Origin: Nageia nagi
Taxonomy: Eukaryota > Pinophyta
Direction: 5' to 3'
Length of the DNA stretch: 64,000 nt
NCBI GenBank assembly: GCA_050084985.1
Contig: JBITNC010000001.1
Span: 104,036,001-104,100,000 of the forward strand
Positions 47,796-60,602 of the stretch are shown here, piece by piece. Numbering within the stretch: the stretch's first letter is position 1; every line of letters starts with the position of its first letter. Made by a program: the position numbers and the translations under genes. The notes under the pieces were generated by a model. That model worked only from the letters and a program-made list of their open reading frames with translations, did no database searches and was not told the origin of the DNA.

Positions 47796-49620
47796 ATGAG
47801 TGCTCCAAGATCATCAAGTTCATCTAGTTCCACTACAACACCAAAATTTGTAAGTGCACCAACTTCACCCAATGCAAAATTGTTGATAAAAGGAAACAAA
47901 GGCAAGAGATGGTTGAAGGATCATTCAAAAAGTCAAATTATGGATGGTAACACCATGAGAAGAATCACAAGAAGTCAAACTCAAGAAATAAAAAATCTAG
48001 TTGTAAGATTGGAGAGCATTCAAATGTATGGAGATCAAGACAATGGAGAGCCCAAAGGTGAAATGGTAAACTATGCACTTTGTTCTATTTCAAATTTTGT
48101 TCTTATTTCAAATATTACTATTATTGAACCATCTTGTTGTGAAGAAGCTTGTTCTAATGGTGTTTGGACACAAGCTATGGAAGAGGAGATTGATGGTATT
48201 GAGAGAAATGATACTTGGGAACTTTATGAGTTTCCCAAGAGCAAGAAAATGGTTAGTTCAAAATGGATGTACAAAATGAAATGCAAGAGTGATGGAGTGT
48301 TGAAAGATACAAAGCAAGACTAGTGGCAAAAGGATTCACTCAATACTATGGAGTGGATTTTGGAGAGACATTTGCATCAATTGCAAGGTAAGAAATAATT
48401 AGATAAGTACTTTCATTGGATCCAAGAAAAGTTGGACAGTCTAACATATGGATGTGAAGAGTGTATTTTTAAATGGATATATAAATGAAGAGGTGTATGT
48501 AGCACAATCTCAAGGATTTGAGGTTTTTGAAAAAGAAGACCATGTATAGAAGCTCAAAAGGGCTCTATATGGGTTAGAGTAAGCTCTAAGATCTTGTTAT
48601 ACAAGAATTCATGGATACTTTAAAAGTGTGGATTTTCAAAGAAGTGTAGATGAACCTACCTTGTATTCCAAGAAAAATGGTACTTGTATTTTGATTGTTT
48701 GCTTGTATGTGGATGATTTGATATTCATGTGTAGCAATAACAAAATGAATGAAGATTTCAAAACTCATATAATGATTGAGTTTGAAATGAAAGATCTTGG
48801 TTTGATGACCTACTTTCTTGGCTTGGAGGTGCATCAAACACAAGATAAAATCTTTGTGTCTCAATCCAAATATGCAAGAGACATGTTAAAAAGATTCAAT
48901 ATGGAGAATTGTATAATTGTTGCAACACCTACAACCTATGGAGAACACCTTTGCAAAGAATATGGAGAACCATAGTTGAATAAGAAATAATATAGAAGCA
49001 TCGTTGGAAGCCTTATGTTTCTAACAAACACTAGACCAAATTTGCAATGTAGTGTATCTTTGATTGCAAGATACATGAGTGATCCATCAATTATACACCT
49101 TAAGGAAGCAAGGAGAATACTCAGATATAAGAAAGGAACAACAAACAATGGAATACATTATACATGTAATTCCAAGCTCCAATTTATAAATTTCAATGAT
49201 AGTGATTGGGGTAGTGATTTGGATGATAAAAAGATCACAAGTGGAAATTACTTCTCGCTTGGATCAAGTTTGATATCATGGAGATCCAAAAAATAATCTA
49301 TTGTGGCTCTTTCTAGTACTAAAGCTAAATATGTGGCAATAAAAAGTGCTTTCACACAAGTAAAATGGTTGAGGAAGGTGTTGAAGGAAATTGGAGAGGA
49401 GTACACACAAGCAACAATAATTTTTTATGAAAACCAAAGTACCATAAAGTTGGCACAAAACCTTGTCCATCATTTTAGAACAAAACACTTTAATTTAAAG
49501 ACTCATTTCATCTAGGATCTGGTGGAGAAAGGGATAGTAAAATTAAGATATTGTCTAATACAAGATCAAGTGGTGGATATATTCATAAATTCAATCAAAA
49601 TTTTTTAATTTATGCTATTA
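47796..49620 (+). pseudogene. Copia-C RT and RNase H remnant
   Basis: RT entry: WTQAMEEEIDGIERNDTWEL (48166 onward) and VSSKWMYKMK. The 48.32-48.62 kb stretch, where the fingers and palm begin, is broken by frameshifts. From 48628 one frame holds the catalytic CLYVDDLIF (about 48700) and FEMKDLGLMTYFLGLEV. RNase H: DSDWGSDLDDKKITSG (49201 onward) and ALSSTKAKYVAIKSA (49303 onward), then FHLRTKHF-like text and VVDIF. Intact YVDD but stops at 48973, 48988 and 49294. Confidence 0.85.
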
Positions 49621-49661
49621 AGAGACGTGATTATTGGTCCTCTTATCAGCAAGGAGGAGTA

Positions 49662-50060
49662 TGAAGACTTTGAAGACCTTATGACAACCTAAGACATCAA
49701 TATTGAGTGAAATTTGAGCTTACTATTTAAAGTGCTTCTTATCTATTTGCAAATCAGTACACTATAGACCAGTTAGCCTAGTCTGTAACTAGCAAGTTAG
49801 TCTAGTCTATAATCAGCCCACTAGCTATTCAATCGATCAATCAACTAGAAGTATTTCTTATGTATTATTTCTTATACTTTTTGGCATTTCATTACCAATC
49901 CTTTTTTATTTCTAGCTTGTAAGTTGAATGGTTAAGGTCGCCTATGACCTCTTATCTATCTTATGATGTATTAGCAAGGGTTGAAGTGTGTTAGTGTGTG
50001 AATTGCATTATCAATAAAGATTTGGGTATTTTTGGTTAAATTCTAGTCTTCCATTGTTAA
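49662..50060 (+). repeat. Probable 3' LTR of Copia-C
   Basis: Starts TGAAGACTTTG after the polypurine tract. U3 contains an array of CTAGTCTGTAACTAG / TAGTCTAGTC / CAGCCCACTAGC words like that in Copia-A. AATAAA at 50013-50018 fits a polyadenylation signal. The right end is uncertain (50050-50100) because no 5' LTR remains for comparison. Confidence 0.5.
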
Positions 50061-50100
50061 GTAAGTGTTCATACTTTGAGTTGTAGAGTCAATTCAATTT

Positions 50101-53085
50101 ATTTGAATGTGTCTAATAACTTCATCTATCTTATGAGAAATAGAAGTTTCTTCTTTTCTCTTATTAAATACATTAAAATTTTTATTATCAAGCAAAAGAG
50201 GATAGTTTACAAAAAGTAGAACTTCATTACTATATTCCATCAACAAACCTGATGGCTAGTCAAATAACTTTGAATTAGTATAATATAATTAATTTAGGGA
50301 TAAATCAAAATCAAAGGATTCCAAAACCTGATTCCAGGTGTTATATGTAGGGGGATCAATAATATAGGTTATTATGTTTGAAGAAATGGCTCAAAAATGA
50401 TATAATGATGAGAATAGATGGAAAAAAATCCAATTTGTTTATCACTTAAAGACTACAAAGGAATAAGTATTTTTCCAAGGAAGAATTCGCTACCAAACAA
50501 TCCCTAAGAAAGTAAGAGGTCTTGAGCTTTCTACTAGTGAAATTGAGGAATGATCCATGTAAGCCACAAGTTGTACCAATAGTGTATTATAGGGAACATG
50601 TAGAATAACCTTCCAAGTGAGACTAGAATAGGAAAATAAGGGAATATAGAAATGTAAATGCTCCTTAATTTTGAGTTGAGTAATCACACAATAACCAAAT
50701 TTATTCAATAGATAGAGGGTAATGATGGACAAATCTTAACAAAGAATAAAGTCCATTGCCTCTAAAGAATTTCATGATAAGAATTCATGAACCCCATAAT
50801 GAATAACATTTCTCGTATTCCATTTGGGAGTGTGGAAAGGTGTGCTGTAAGATGATTTTCCCTATTATCCATCATGATTCATTATCAAACATGGAAATCC
50901 CATATATAAATCTAATATCTACCTAGTAAAAGGATAGCTAGTAATTGCTAATCAAATAAAAAACACTTGTATGAGTGGACAAATAGGAAATTCACATTAA
51001 ATATCCACCAAAAAGTTATGGATCATGAGAATTCATACCCTTAAAAGAGTATCTAAAGATATAACAAAGAATTATTAAGGATATTATGGTTGATAAAAGC
51101 ATAATACTACATTTCCACATAAAATTTACATGCATAATGTTTACATTCCAACAAAAAGTTAATACTTCTTAAATTACTTTACTTATGAAAATATGTGGTC
51201 AAAACAATCATTAAAGATATGGAAATGATGTAGGCTCTCATAGAAAATAGATATCTACAACAATAGTTGAAGAACATCAAATAACAAATTAGGCATACTC
51301 AACAAGAGCATGAGGAATGTGAAAGCATTTAGAATTTTTGTATGTTCAGAGAGGAATAAGTTTATGATTGAACTTATCAATTAGAAGAGGATGTTGATCT
51401 AACAAATCTGAAGTGTGTACGAATAGGCATTTACATGCCTTAGTTCGTCCCTAGAAGAGAGAAAAAAAATGAAAAATATGGACACAAACATATGAAAAAT
51501 TGTTGCTTTGACATGGGATTCAAGTAATGTCAAAGTCACCTAACTATAAAATCAAAGATGTACCTCTAATGGAGAGTCAAATAGGAGAAAGTTTTTTTCC
51601 CAATTTATTAATTAATTTAAATAAGTGATTACTTATTATAAGTACTATAAATGAATGTTTATATTTGATTTGTACTTTCAAATATGTAAAAAAAATATGA
51701 AATGTCCTAAAAATATAATGATTATTTGCTTACCTTTTTTATTTGAGCTATAATAGAAAACATGAGACAAAATCTATAATCAATCCCTTAGTCTTATGCA
51801 AGCCTTATAAAGAAATGATTAGCAAAACATTTTGGTAAGAAAGATGTCACTTGAAATTAAAAATACATTTCTATGACAATAATTTGTCATCAAAGAAGAA
51901 TGACGAGAATATCTTTAGATTTAAAGAGATAATTTTAATCAGGAAAATATCATGTTGATGATGAAATGAAATCAATTGGCCCTTGAATAATGAAAGGCTC
52001 CAACTTGCTCAAGAAAAAGCTCAAATTTTAGGAGAAAGATCAATTTTTAGCGTAGTTTGGGATAAATGTACTTCAATAATGTGATAATAAACCCTAATGA
52101 AAGAAGTTTAGGTGATGTCAATCTTTCAATGTTAAGTTCAAAATAGGATGTATTCTTTGATGGTGAATATTTTACTAATGTGTTAAAGTAATAATAATGA
52201 TGCTATTTATATTTATTGTTCATTTTATTTTGAAATGGACTCTTTAGAATTCTATTATGGATGATACTTATCTTGAACCTAAAATAAAAGGATATGAATC
52301 AATTTGATCGATCCAAATTTTATGTCTTCGAGATTTGAAAAATATAAGGATCTAATGGCAATATGTTTAAATCTTACAAACATAAAGATGAGATAACATA
52401 TATATTTCAAAATTTTGGGTGAGGATCTATTGAAAATGATGATTAACATCATGATGTGGAAGTTTTACTTTCAAAAGACATTTGGGATCCTTAGATATGG
52501 GCACAAAAGCTCAAAACATTGGGGATACTAACCAATAGATATGGGTATGTTAGTTATCATACATCAAGTAAGGAGGTAGTAATAAAAAAGTCTATACTAT
52601 ATAGGATGAGGACATAAGTTGCAATTATTTATTTTTGATGGATTAATGATTAGAAATGATGGTTATTCCCAAGATGATGCATTTTATCCATAGTTTAATG
52701 GATGATATGTCATGTATATGACTTTATTTTGGATTAGCACTTTTTGGGTGATATGGGCCCTAAGGTGAAACCAAAACCTAACGTTGTGATCAAATGGGTT
52801 ACTAAAATTGATTGGTGAGAAGATAGTAATGGTGGGATCATGTTAATGAATTCAACATAATCTACAGAGGGTTATGGTAGTGAACTTTAAAAATGAAAGG
52901 GTTGATCAATTTTGGTAGTTGATCAACTTAACCCACATGAGGATCAATTGGCCATTGACATAGACTCAAGTTCAATCATATTAATGTCCATTGAAAATAT
53001 CAAATTCAATGTAAGGATTTCAGGCACCATGATATGTGCTCTCAAGAAAATGATAAGAAAAGAAGTAACATAGAGGATTGTGTTC
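50101..53085. other. Internal region of the 22.7-kb element, function unrecognised
   Basis: A+T-rich. An 80-codon minus-strand frame at 50732-50490 and its decayed continuation to about 50120 hold no motif I can name. A short palindrome AGGCATTTACATGCCT lies near 51427. This should hold the element's own internal sequence, yet no gag-pol other than Copia-C is seen. Confidence 0.35.
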
Positions 53086-53087
53086 CT

Positions 53088-53102
53088 CCTAAAGGGGGAG
53101 TA
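53088..53102 (+). other. Polypurine tract before right terminal repeat
   Basis: TAAAGGGGGAGTA directly precedes TGTAACGACTC, as expected at an internal/3' LTR boundary. Confidence 0.7.
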
Positions 53103-53867
53103 TGTAACGACTCACCCAAGGGCACTATTTGACCTAGACTACCATCAAGGATGTGAATGAAACCATATTTAAATTATTTGTATGTGATTATAAATTTTAA
53201 GTAAGGATATGTATTATTTATATGAACTCGGTGCTAGCTTCAAGATTTTGTATGATTTAGGTAATAGGTTTATCTAATGAAGAAATCAAGATGGAGATCC
53301 TAAGGAATGAAGATGAATGGTTAAGGGAATGAATTGGTAAGAGCAAAAAAATGATTAGCATTGATTGCTGATATACTCATAAGGGCCCCTTATAAATCAT
53401 ATAGATACACATTAAAACTATATTTTCAATAATGCATTTATGTGCAAGTATGAATGTACACTAATAAATTTATCTTACATGATGAAGGGATCATTGTAGG
53501 TAAAAGATGTGTCTTAAAAGGTTGATGTGCATTTTCAAAAATTTATTGACTAACTATAAGGAATATGAAATTTATTGAAATTTAAATTTTAACCAAGAAT
53601 ATTAGTGAGAATCAATAAAAATAAACTTCGGGGTAAGAAGGATCACCTAAATTTCCTTAATAATTAGGTTACTTTGTCATGTTCAAAAATAATTGAGTTC
53701 TCAACCCCATATAATTATTATTTGATCCTAGGTGCAAATGTTTTTAAATAAAGTTTTGTAGATGTTTCAAAATCCTTACAAAATAATAAAAACATCTCCA
53801 CCTTATGTATAAATGCAATGGGATGAAACAATAGTTCCTTTCTTGGAAGGATTAATACCATTTTGCC

Positions 53868-53875
53868 TATAAATA
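53868..53875 (+). promoter_or_regulatory. TATA box of right terminal repeat
   Basis: TATAAATA in the same context as 41501-41508. Confidence 0.5.
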
Positions 53876-54524
53876 TTGAGGACTTTTAGAGAAATATTTA
53901 CTGTCTCCCATTCTTTCCAAGAACTCTAGTTTATATTCCAATGGAGAAAAGAATTTCCTCCTCTTAAGCCTAGTACTCTCTCTCTTACATTTTGGAAATT
54001 TGGTCTAAAATGTTTGATTATGTTATGGGTATATTGTATTTAATATAGTTTGAAGAAAGGTAGGTTCATTTAATTATTTTACTAATAAAGTACATTGGGA
54101 AGAAACTTCTTTAGAATTAATTGTTATTGTTACATGTGAAGTTTGTAACAATTACTTAGTTATATTGTAAAGTCTACTTACATTTATTACAAGTTATTGA
54201 AGGAAGATGGGTTTATTGAAATATTTATGATATTAATACTATTAAAGTGCTTTGAAGAGACCTTTTTGTTGTTATTTGATAGTATTTCATGTGAAGAATT
54301 ACACTCTATGTCTAGGAGAGAGAGACAATTATTGGTTTGGTTGATATGAAAGGATACTGCTAGTTGTTATGTACCTTACTATTCTATTTAAAAAATAATA
54401 AGATATTTCTCCTCTATTCCTATGCTATACCCCAAGATTTCATTTATGGTTACCCTATGATTATTTTATCTTACGGATTATAGAGTATTAAGGTATTTTT
54501 TTACACCATATTAGCGAGTTTGAT

Positions 54525-54799
54525 TTACTTGTTGGACCTTCGAGTTTCCATGGAAGTATCTATTTCAATATTTCTACATTTGAGCCTTGTGTATTCTTCC
54601 ACATCGTGCATTACCAAAGCACTCACAAATGTAATAATTAATAAAAGACCATTTTCATATACTCTTTTATGGATGTCCATACCTTCTTCAAGAATTCTCG
54701 CAATGGCACATGCTGAAAGAATGTTGTCAAAGGTTTTAGATCCTAGATTACTCCTAACAATTGTATAAGATTGCATTTTGATCAGGAATTTTACCAAAT
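54525..54799 (-). pseudogene. PPR fragment in right terminal repeat, distal part
   Basis: Minus-strand frame with SNLGSKTFDNILSACAIAR, ILEEGMDIHKRVYENG and a decayed continuation. NILSACA and LEEGMDIH are closer to PPR consensus than the left copy (NILPAFV). The remainder of the shared frame (KERDFECAF-equivalent) lies beyond Gypsy-B at about 60608-60745. Gypsy-B therefore split this fragment. Confidence 0.6.
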
Positions 54800-55444
54800 T
54801 GATGCATAAACTATAAGATTAAAATTTCAATTTAGCCTTTTCTTAGGATCAATTCACACTTAAAAAATTAAGTGCTTGTAAAGAAAAATTAGAAACAAAT
54901 TTGTAAACACAGAGAAGAGAAAAGCATTCACCATAGAAAGAGACAAGCAAAATTATCCTGGTTCACCCAATGTGGGCTATGTCTAGCTCAAAAGCTCTCT
55001 ACTATCAGTGGGTGGAATCATTTTACAAGGCCTCCATAGTCCTTCAAAACCTCCTCTCACATTCACAACACACTCATAGCTCTGAAAATCACAACAAGAA
55101 CTGAAAATAACTTTCCTGAAATCCTCCTTCTCTCTCCCTCCAATTTTCTCCCCTTTTTATACAATTTTTGGGGGCTAAAATTGGAGAGTCTTACAACTAA
55201 GAAAATTTAATACAAAACCTATTTTTAGATACCCATTATCCTCCTTGATCTTCATGTCAATTTGTTTTTTTTAATCCCTTTAATTTTTCTCAAAATACAC
55301 AAATGGAATTAATATCATATCTTCCTCATACAAACTCGGATTCATGATCTAAAAGAAGCATCGAAAAGCTGAAGACAAGGTAATCATAATGAACACATTG
55401 AAATGGAGATTATTGAATGTTTAAGGGATCCAAATTTTGGATCA
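54800..55444 (-). repeat. 3' LTR of Gypsy-B
   Basis: 645 bp, plus-strand ends TGATGCATAAACT and TTTTGGATCA. Pairs with 59952-60602. A purine-rich TGTGGAGGAA (minus strand, 55454-55445) is the polypurine tract. Confidence 0.93.
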
Positions 55445-55479
55445 TTCCTCCACATTAAGAGAGAGATTTTGTCCCCAAA

Positions 55480-56900
55480 AGCAATTAGGATGATGAAATG
55501 AGGTGAGGGTAGAGCTCCCTCACCCGATCAACTACATACCACTTGGCCTTGTGTGGATGTTGGCCCTTTAATCCAATATGCCACACCTCATGTATGCCAC
55601 TACGAGATGATCATTACTTATTTTCCAATACTACATCCTCAACTAACACATTCATGTGCTTAGGGGCTAAATCCTCAACTAATGGTAACATAACATTTGT
55701 ATCTTCTACAACTAAGGCTGGTTCATACAACTTTAAGTTCTCAACATTAATAATGGAATACATTTGCATATAGGGTGGTAAGTCCAATCGAAATGTATTA
55801 TCTCCAACTTGACCAATAATGGTAAATGGACCATACCTTATTGGTTTCAACTTCTTTCCCTTACCATGGTATCTCTCCTTACTGAGATGAAGCCATACCT
55901 AATCCCCAACCTAAAATTTATGATCCACCCGATGATGATCATGCATCTCCTTATACTTAGCCTAACTCTTCTCCAACTATTCTTCTACCTTCTGATGAAT
56001 CAATCTGATCCTCTCAATAAAATTCTTTGCCTGCTCCTCCTCATTATGAAGAACTATATCTCCATCACTTATTGAAGTAAAAGCCATATCGAAAGGTGAT
56101 TTTTGGAAAATAACCAAAACAAGTCTCAAAAGGTGTTTTGTTAGTAGAAGAATGTAAAGCCTAATTATATGCATGCTGTATATAGCTTAAATGCTCATCC
56201 CAAGTCTTAGGATGCTTACCATAATAACCCCATAATAGGTGTACCACTATCCTGTTTACCACCTCTATTTGACCATCTATCTGTGGATGAAATGTTGTAC
56301 TCCTCTTTAGCTTAGTGTCCATCCTTTCCCACAAAGAAGTCTAAAATTTTCCAAGAAACCTGGAATCCCTATCAGAAATGATAGAAGTAGGAAGACCAAA
56401 ATGTATCCACACATAAGTAAAGAAAAGAGTAGCTGCCTCTTGACCTGTCATAGTCTTTTTACATGGGATTAGAATACACATCTTATTGAATCTATCCACA
56501 ACCACATATAAATAATCATGACCTCTCTTAGACATAGGTAAACCTCTAATAAAATCCATAGAAATACTCTCCCATGGTCATGTAGGAATGAAAAATGGCA
56601 TATAAAGACAAAATTTCCTATTATTTGGTTTGCTTACACTGCATAACATACAACCTCTGATATATCTGGATACATTTTCTTGCATTTTAGGCCAATAACA
56701 ATACCTTTGTAGATTAGCAAGAGTTTTCCCAACACCAAAGTGCCTTGAAATACAAGAAGTATGAGCTTATCTAATCAAATAATTCATCTCACCATTAGGA
56801 ATGCAAAGTTTGCCCAAATGAAAAATTAATCCATCATGCAAATGAAAGTCATGATTTCCAACCTCATTACCAAGACTCAATCTATGATAGACATTTTGGA
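55480..56900 (-). pseudogene. Gypsy-B integrase remnant
   Basis: Zinc-binding part: HTSCISRHFGVGKTLANLQR, then GCMLCSVSK (about 56770-56620). DDE core: MDFIRGLPMSKRGHDYLYVV (56559 onward), VDRFNKM, and IISDRDSRFLGKF at 56390-56341, with the first two catalytic Asp present. HPQIDGQIEVVNR near 56290 carries the Glu. C-terminal part: KSPFDMAFTSISDGDIV, then KLKPIRYGPFTIIGQVGDN (55850 onward), a GPF-type module, and a tail with LKGQHPHKAKWY-like text near 55550. Stops at about 56340, 56165 and 55910. Confidence 0.88.
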
Positions 56901-57109
56901 AATCAGGATCAACCATATACTATTGTTTATACCTATCATGCATTAAAGAACTATTTTATAGAATCACAACACTAGAAACTATTGGAGGCCTAGACAACAT
57001 ATTAGCAATTTTATTTTGAGTAACCTTCTTGTACTTAATCACCGAATGAAATTGTTGCATGAATCCCAACCAACGAAAGTGCCTAGATTGTTGCAACTTA
57101 GATTGTGAC

Positions 57110-58290
57110 TGAAGATATTACAAGGGTTGATGGTTTGCATGAATTATTGTCTCTTTACCTACCAAATAGTGCTTCCATTTCTTAAAACTTTGAACTAATG
57201 CATACAACTCTTTGTCATATGTGGGATAGTTTCTTACCGCACTAGTAAACATTTCCAAGTGATAGCAAACTAGATGTTTTTCCTGTAATAAAACTACACC
57301 CATAGGATAGTCACTTGCATCAGTTTCAATTTTAAAAGTTTTCTGAAGATTAGGCAAAGCAAGTACAGGAGCATTATTGATTTTCCTTTTGAGCAATTCA
57401 AAAGCATGTTGTTCTTTTCCTCCCCACTAAAATTCATGACTCTTTCTTGTAATTGCATGAAGTGGAGAAGCCATTAAGAAAAGTTAGAAATAAACTTGCG
57501 TAAATACTGCACTGCCCCAAGAAAACTCCTAGTATTTGTCACATTAGTGGGAGTAGGCCATTTCAACATAGCCTCAATTTTTGTAGGATCTATCCTCAAT
57601 TGACCTTCACCTATAATGTGGATAAGATAGATTAAACTCTTCCTGATAATCTCACACTTAGACATCTTCAAATAGAGTTTTGCTTCCCTTAAAACTTCAA
57701 ACACTTTACAAATATGTACCACATGATCTTTCCAATTATCATTGTAAATGAAAATATCACCAAGATACACAATAACAAAATCATCAATGAAAGGCCTTAA
57801 AACCTCATTCATTACATGCATGAAAGTAGCAGGAGCATTGCATAATCCAAATGGTAAACCCAACCATTCAAACAATCCTTGCCTAGTTTTAAAAGTAGTT
57901 TTCCACACATCCTCTTCTTTAACTCATACTTGATGATAACCACTTCTTAGATCCAATTTTGTGAAAAACCTATCTTTTTGTAATTGATCTATTAAATCAT
58001 CAATATGTGGCAAAGGATATAAATTTTTAACTGTGATCTTATTTAGTGCCCTGTAATCAACACACATATGCCAAGTTCCATCTTTCTTTGGAATTATAAC
58101 AATAGGAGATCCACACGGTGATGTGCTAGGTCTAATGACTCCTTGATCTAACAATTACTTGACTTGTCTCTTAATTTCTTTAGTTTCCAAAGCAAAATTT
58201 CTATATAAGACAATATTAGGAAGCACGACATCAGGATGTAATTGAATCTCATGTTGTATATCGCTTTTTGGTGGAAGTTCTTTAGGTACT
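57110..58290 (-). pseudogene. Gypsy-B reverse transcriptase and RNase H
   Basis: [22 protein letters not shown] (58154 onward), [34 protein letters not shown], then LPFGLCNAPATF and VIVYLGDIFIY, where the catalytic YLDD reads YLGD (residues 48-51 of the fragment from 57908), which would abolish activity. RNase H: FKIETDASDYPMGVVL (about 57350-57300), YPTYDKELYALV, FKKWKHYLVG. Stops at about 57930-57920 and 57475 and a frameshift near 57400. Copies the RNA into cDNA if intact. Confidence 0.9.
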
Positions 58291-58319
58291 TGAAATAAAT
58301 CTTCAAATTCAAAAATTAC

Positions 58320-58990
58320 CTCTTTTACTTATTCATTGTATTGTGGTTCACAATCCTCAAGTGCCTTTATGATTTCCACTTCATCTTGAGATTTCACCAT
58401 TGCAAGTACAAACATTTGTCCTGTATTGATTAGTCTCTTTGCTTGTCCTGCAGTAATCAAAGAAATATCCTTTTTCTTCTTTTGATGAGCACTAACCATG
58501 TATTCAACTCCAACTTTAATGAGTCTATATTTGTTTTCTTTTCTATAAAATAAAGCATCTCTTTCCCATAGATAAGGACTACCAAGCACAATCCCACAAA
58601 TATCCAAAGGAATAACATCAAGTAAAATTTCATCAATGTATTCCCTGTTAAATCCCAAATTGCAACTTGCATTGTTGTGTTACCTTTAACTTGGAATTTT
58701 TATTAACCCATCCCAATGGATATGGGTTTGGATGAGGTTGAGTAGTGAGTGCAAGTGATTTGACATACTTTTTTGCAATTAAGTTAGCTTGAGATCCAGA
58801 ATTAAATAATGTATCAATCCTAGTCTTCTTAGCTTGCACCTTGATGTGAAAAAGTTCAATTTTCTTCTTTTCCTCATCTTCACTAGGTGTATTATGCAAA
58901 ACCATACATGCCATTTTCTCATCTACATCTAAACCATCTTCAATTTCCTTAGTAATAGTATTTGTTTACTTCTTTTGACTTTTAGGTTTA
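58320..58990 (-). pseudogene. Gypsy-B protease region
   Basis: Active-site segment RIDTLFNSGSQANLIAKKY has NSG in place of DSG, so the catalytic Asp is lost; Gypsy-A still has DSG. It then keeps KNSKLKVTQQCKLQFGI, about 15 residues missing from Gypsy-A, and EYIDEILLDVIPLDICGIVL. Frames 58914-58648 and 58658-58329 join with a stop between them. Confidence 0.85.
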
Positions 58991-59906
58991 GGGTGTAATT
59001 CAGGATGCAATTTCCAACATTTAGCCTCTAAATGACCTTATTTTTGACAATGTGTACATACATCTTTAGACTTCTCTTTTTGTGTAGTAGACATAGTTTT
59101 CTTTTTCCCATCCTTAAGGAATTTTCCCCTTTCTTCTAACTGAGTGGCTTGTACACAAACTTTATCCAAATCATTTGGATCAAACATCAATATTGTATGC
59201 CTTAAATAATTATATAAACCACCAATATACTTAATAAGAGTTCTTGGGAATCAAGAGGAATACCTAGCATTGCAGCTCTTCTTCAAAATTTCGTAGTGTA
59301 CTCTTGCACACTTTGCCCTTTGCCTTGACAGAAAGTTTGCCATTCCATGACTACCTTTTGTCGATAACCCAAAGGATAAAACTGATCTCTAAGCAATTAT
59401 ACAAAATGGGTCTAATAAGAAATACAAGCTTGAATTGATTCATTCTTACTTTGCAAACAACTTTCCCACTAAACAAGTGCATTACCACTCATTTTAAGAG
59501 TTGCTAATTGGATTTTACTTCCAATTTCAGCATTCACTTCTCCAATAAAAGTAGGCAAATCAAATTTAACTTCCAATTTCAAGGAAGAACTTTGAATAAC
59601 ACTATGTGTAACATCATTATCAATTTTATTACCTTCACTAGTTTCACCTTCATTTTTCTTGTATTGTTGTTCTTGAAAGTGTTGGAATTGTAGAGAGATC
59701 TTCTGGAACATTATGGAGAGATCAACAATTTGCTTTTTCACATTAGACCCTCCTTCATTGGCCATGGCTCCAAGCTCTTTTTGCTTCTTTAGCCAAACTC
59801 TAGAACTAATCTCTAGATCCTCCTCCACAAATTCTCCTTCTCCTTTCTTGCTTTGTGACCTGGTATACATGTAAGAACACTTTCCAAACACCAACAACAA
59901 TCTCAA
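58975..59906 (-). pseudogene. Gypsy-B gag
   Basis: Frame 59906-59469 begins near the primer binding site with MYTRSQSKKGEGEFVEED and reaches IQLATLKMSGNAL, the start of the gag core. About 90 bp before that word are deleted compared with Gypsy-A. FDPNDLDKVCVQATQLEE-type text lies near 59170. About 75 bp of the Asn-rich linker are missing. Zinc knuckle CTHCQK-stop-GHLEAKCWKL near 59050-59000 is broken by a stop after CTHCQK. Non-functional. Confidence 0.85.
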
Positions 59907-59934
59907 AAATATAGGTTATCCCAATGATTTCAAC

Positions 59935-59947
59935 TGCTCTGATACCA
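59935..59947 (-). other. Primer binding site of Gypsy-B
   Basis: TGGTATCAGAGCA on the minus strand, a perfect initiator Met-tRNA complement, four bases from the LTR. Confidence 0.9.
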
Positions 59948-59951
59948 AACT

Positions 59952-60602
59952 TAATCCATAAACTATAAGATTAAAATTTCAATTTAATCTCTTCTTAGGA
60001 TCAATTCACACTTAAAATAATTAAGTGCTTGTAAAGGAAAATCAGGAACAAATTTTTAAACATATAAAAGAGAAAAGCATTCACCATAGAAAGAGATAAT
60101 CAAAATTATCCTGGTTCACCTGCTATGGGCTATATCTAGCTCAAAAGCTCTATACTATCAGTGGGTGGAATCACTTTATAAGGCCTCCACAGTCCTTCAA
60201 AATCTCCTCTCACATTCACAACACACTCATAGCTATGAAAATCACAACAAGAACTAAAAACAACTTTCCAAAAATCCTCCTTCTCTCTCCCTCCAATTTG
60301 CTCCTCTTTTTATACAATTTTTGGGGGCTAAGATTGGAGAGTCTTACAACTAAGAAAATTTAATACAAAACCTATTTTTAGATACCCATTATCCTCCTTG
60401 ATCTTCATGTCAATTTATTTATTTATTTTTTATCCCTTTAATTTTTCTCAAAATACACAAATGGAATTAATATCATATCTTCCTCATACGGACTTGGATT
60501 CATGATCTGAAAGAAGCATTAGAAAGCTAAAGACAAGGTGATCACAATAAACACACTAAAATGGAGATTACTATATGTTGAAGGGATCCAAATTTTGGAT
60601 CA
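59952..60602 (-). repeat. 5' LTR of Gypsy-B
   Basis: 651 bp pairing with 54800-55444; the low end has TA in place of TG, the high end TTTTGGATCA is intact. CTCTTTTTATACAATTTTTGGGG near 60300 is shared by all three family LTRs and includes a TATA-like word. Confidence 0.93.

Larger units (their letters stand above)
45026..50060 (+). mobile_element. Copia-C, 5'-truncated Copia element
   Basis: Begins inside gag (DIVENGYND, a segment normally about 50-70 residues into Copia gag) exactly where the left 4.3-kb repeat ends. It runs through gag, protease, integrase, RT and RNase H to a polypurine tract (AAGGAGGAGTA, 49651-49661) and a probable 3' LTR. The 5' LTR, primer binding site and gag start are missing. 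Confidence 0.85.
54800..60602 (-). mobile_element. Gypsy-B: nearly complete Ty3/Gypsy element, CAAAT target duplication
   Basis: 3' LTR 54800-55444, 5' LTR 59952-60602, 5-bp target copies CAAAT at 54795-54799 and 60603-60607. Minus-strand order: primer binding site, gag, protease, RT, RNase H, integrase, polypurine tract, which is Ty3/Gypsy order (RT before integrase). The internal region is about 4.5 kb. Gag has deletions and pol several stops. Same family as Gypsy-A. Confidence 0.95.

Noticed and set aside
51420-51445. Short palindrome AGGCATTTACATGCCT as a terminator or hairpin element
   Set aside because: A single six-to-seven base stem with no associated transcript or repeat; chance is enough to explain it.
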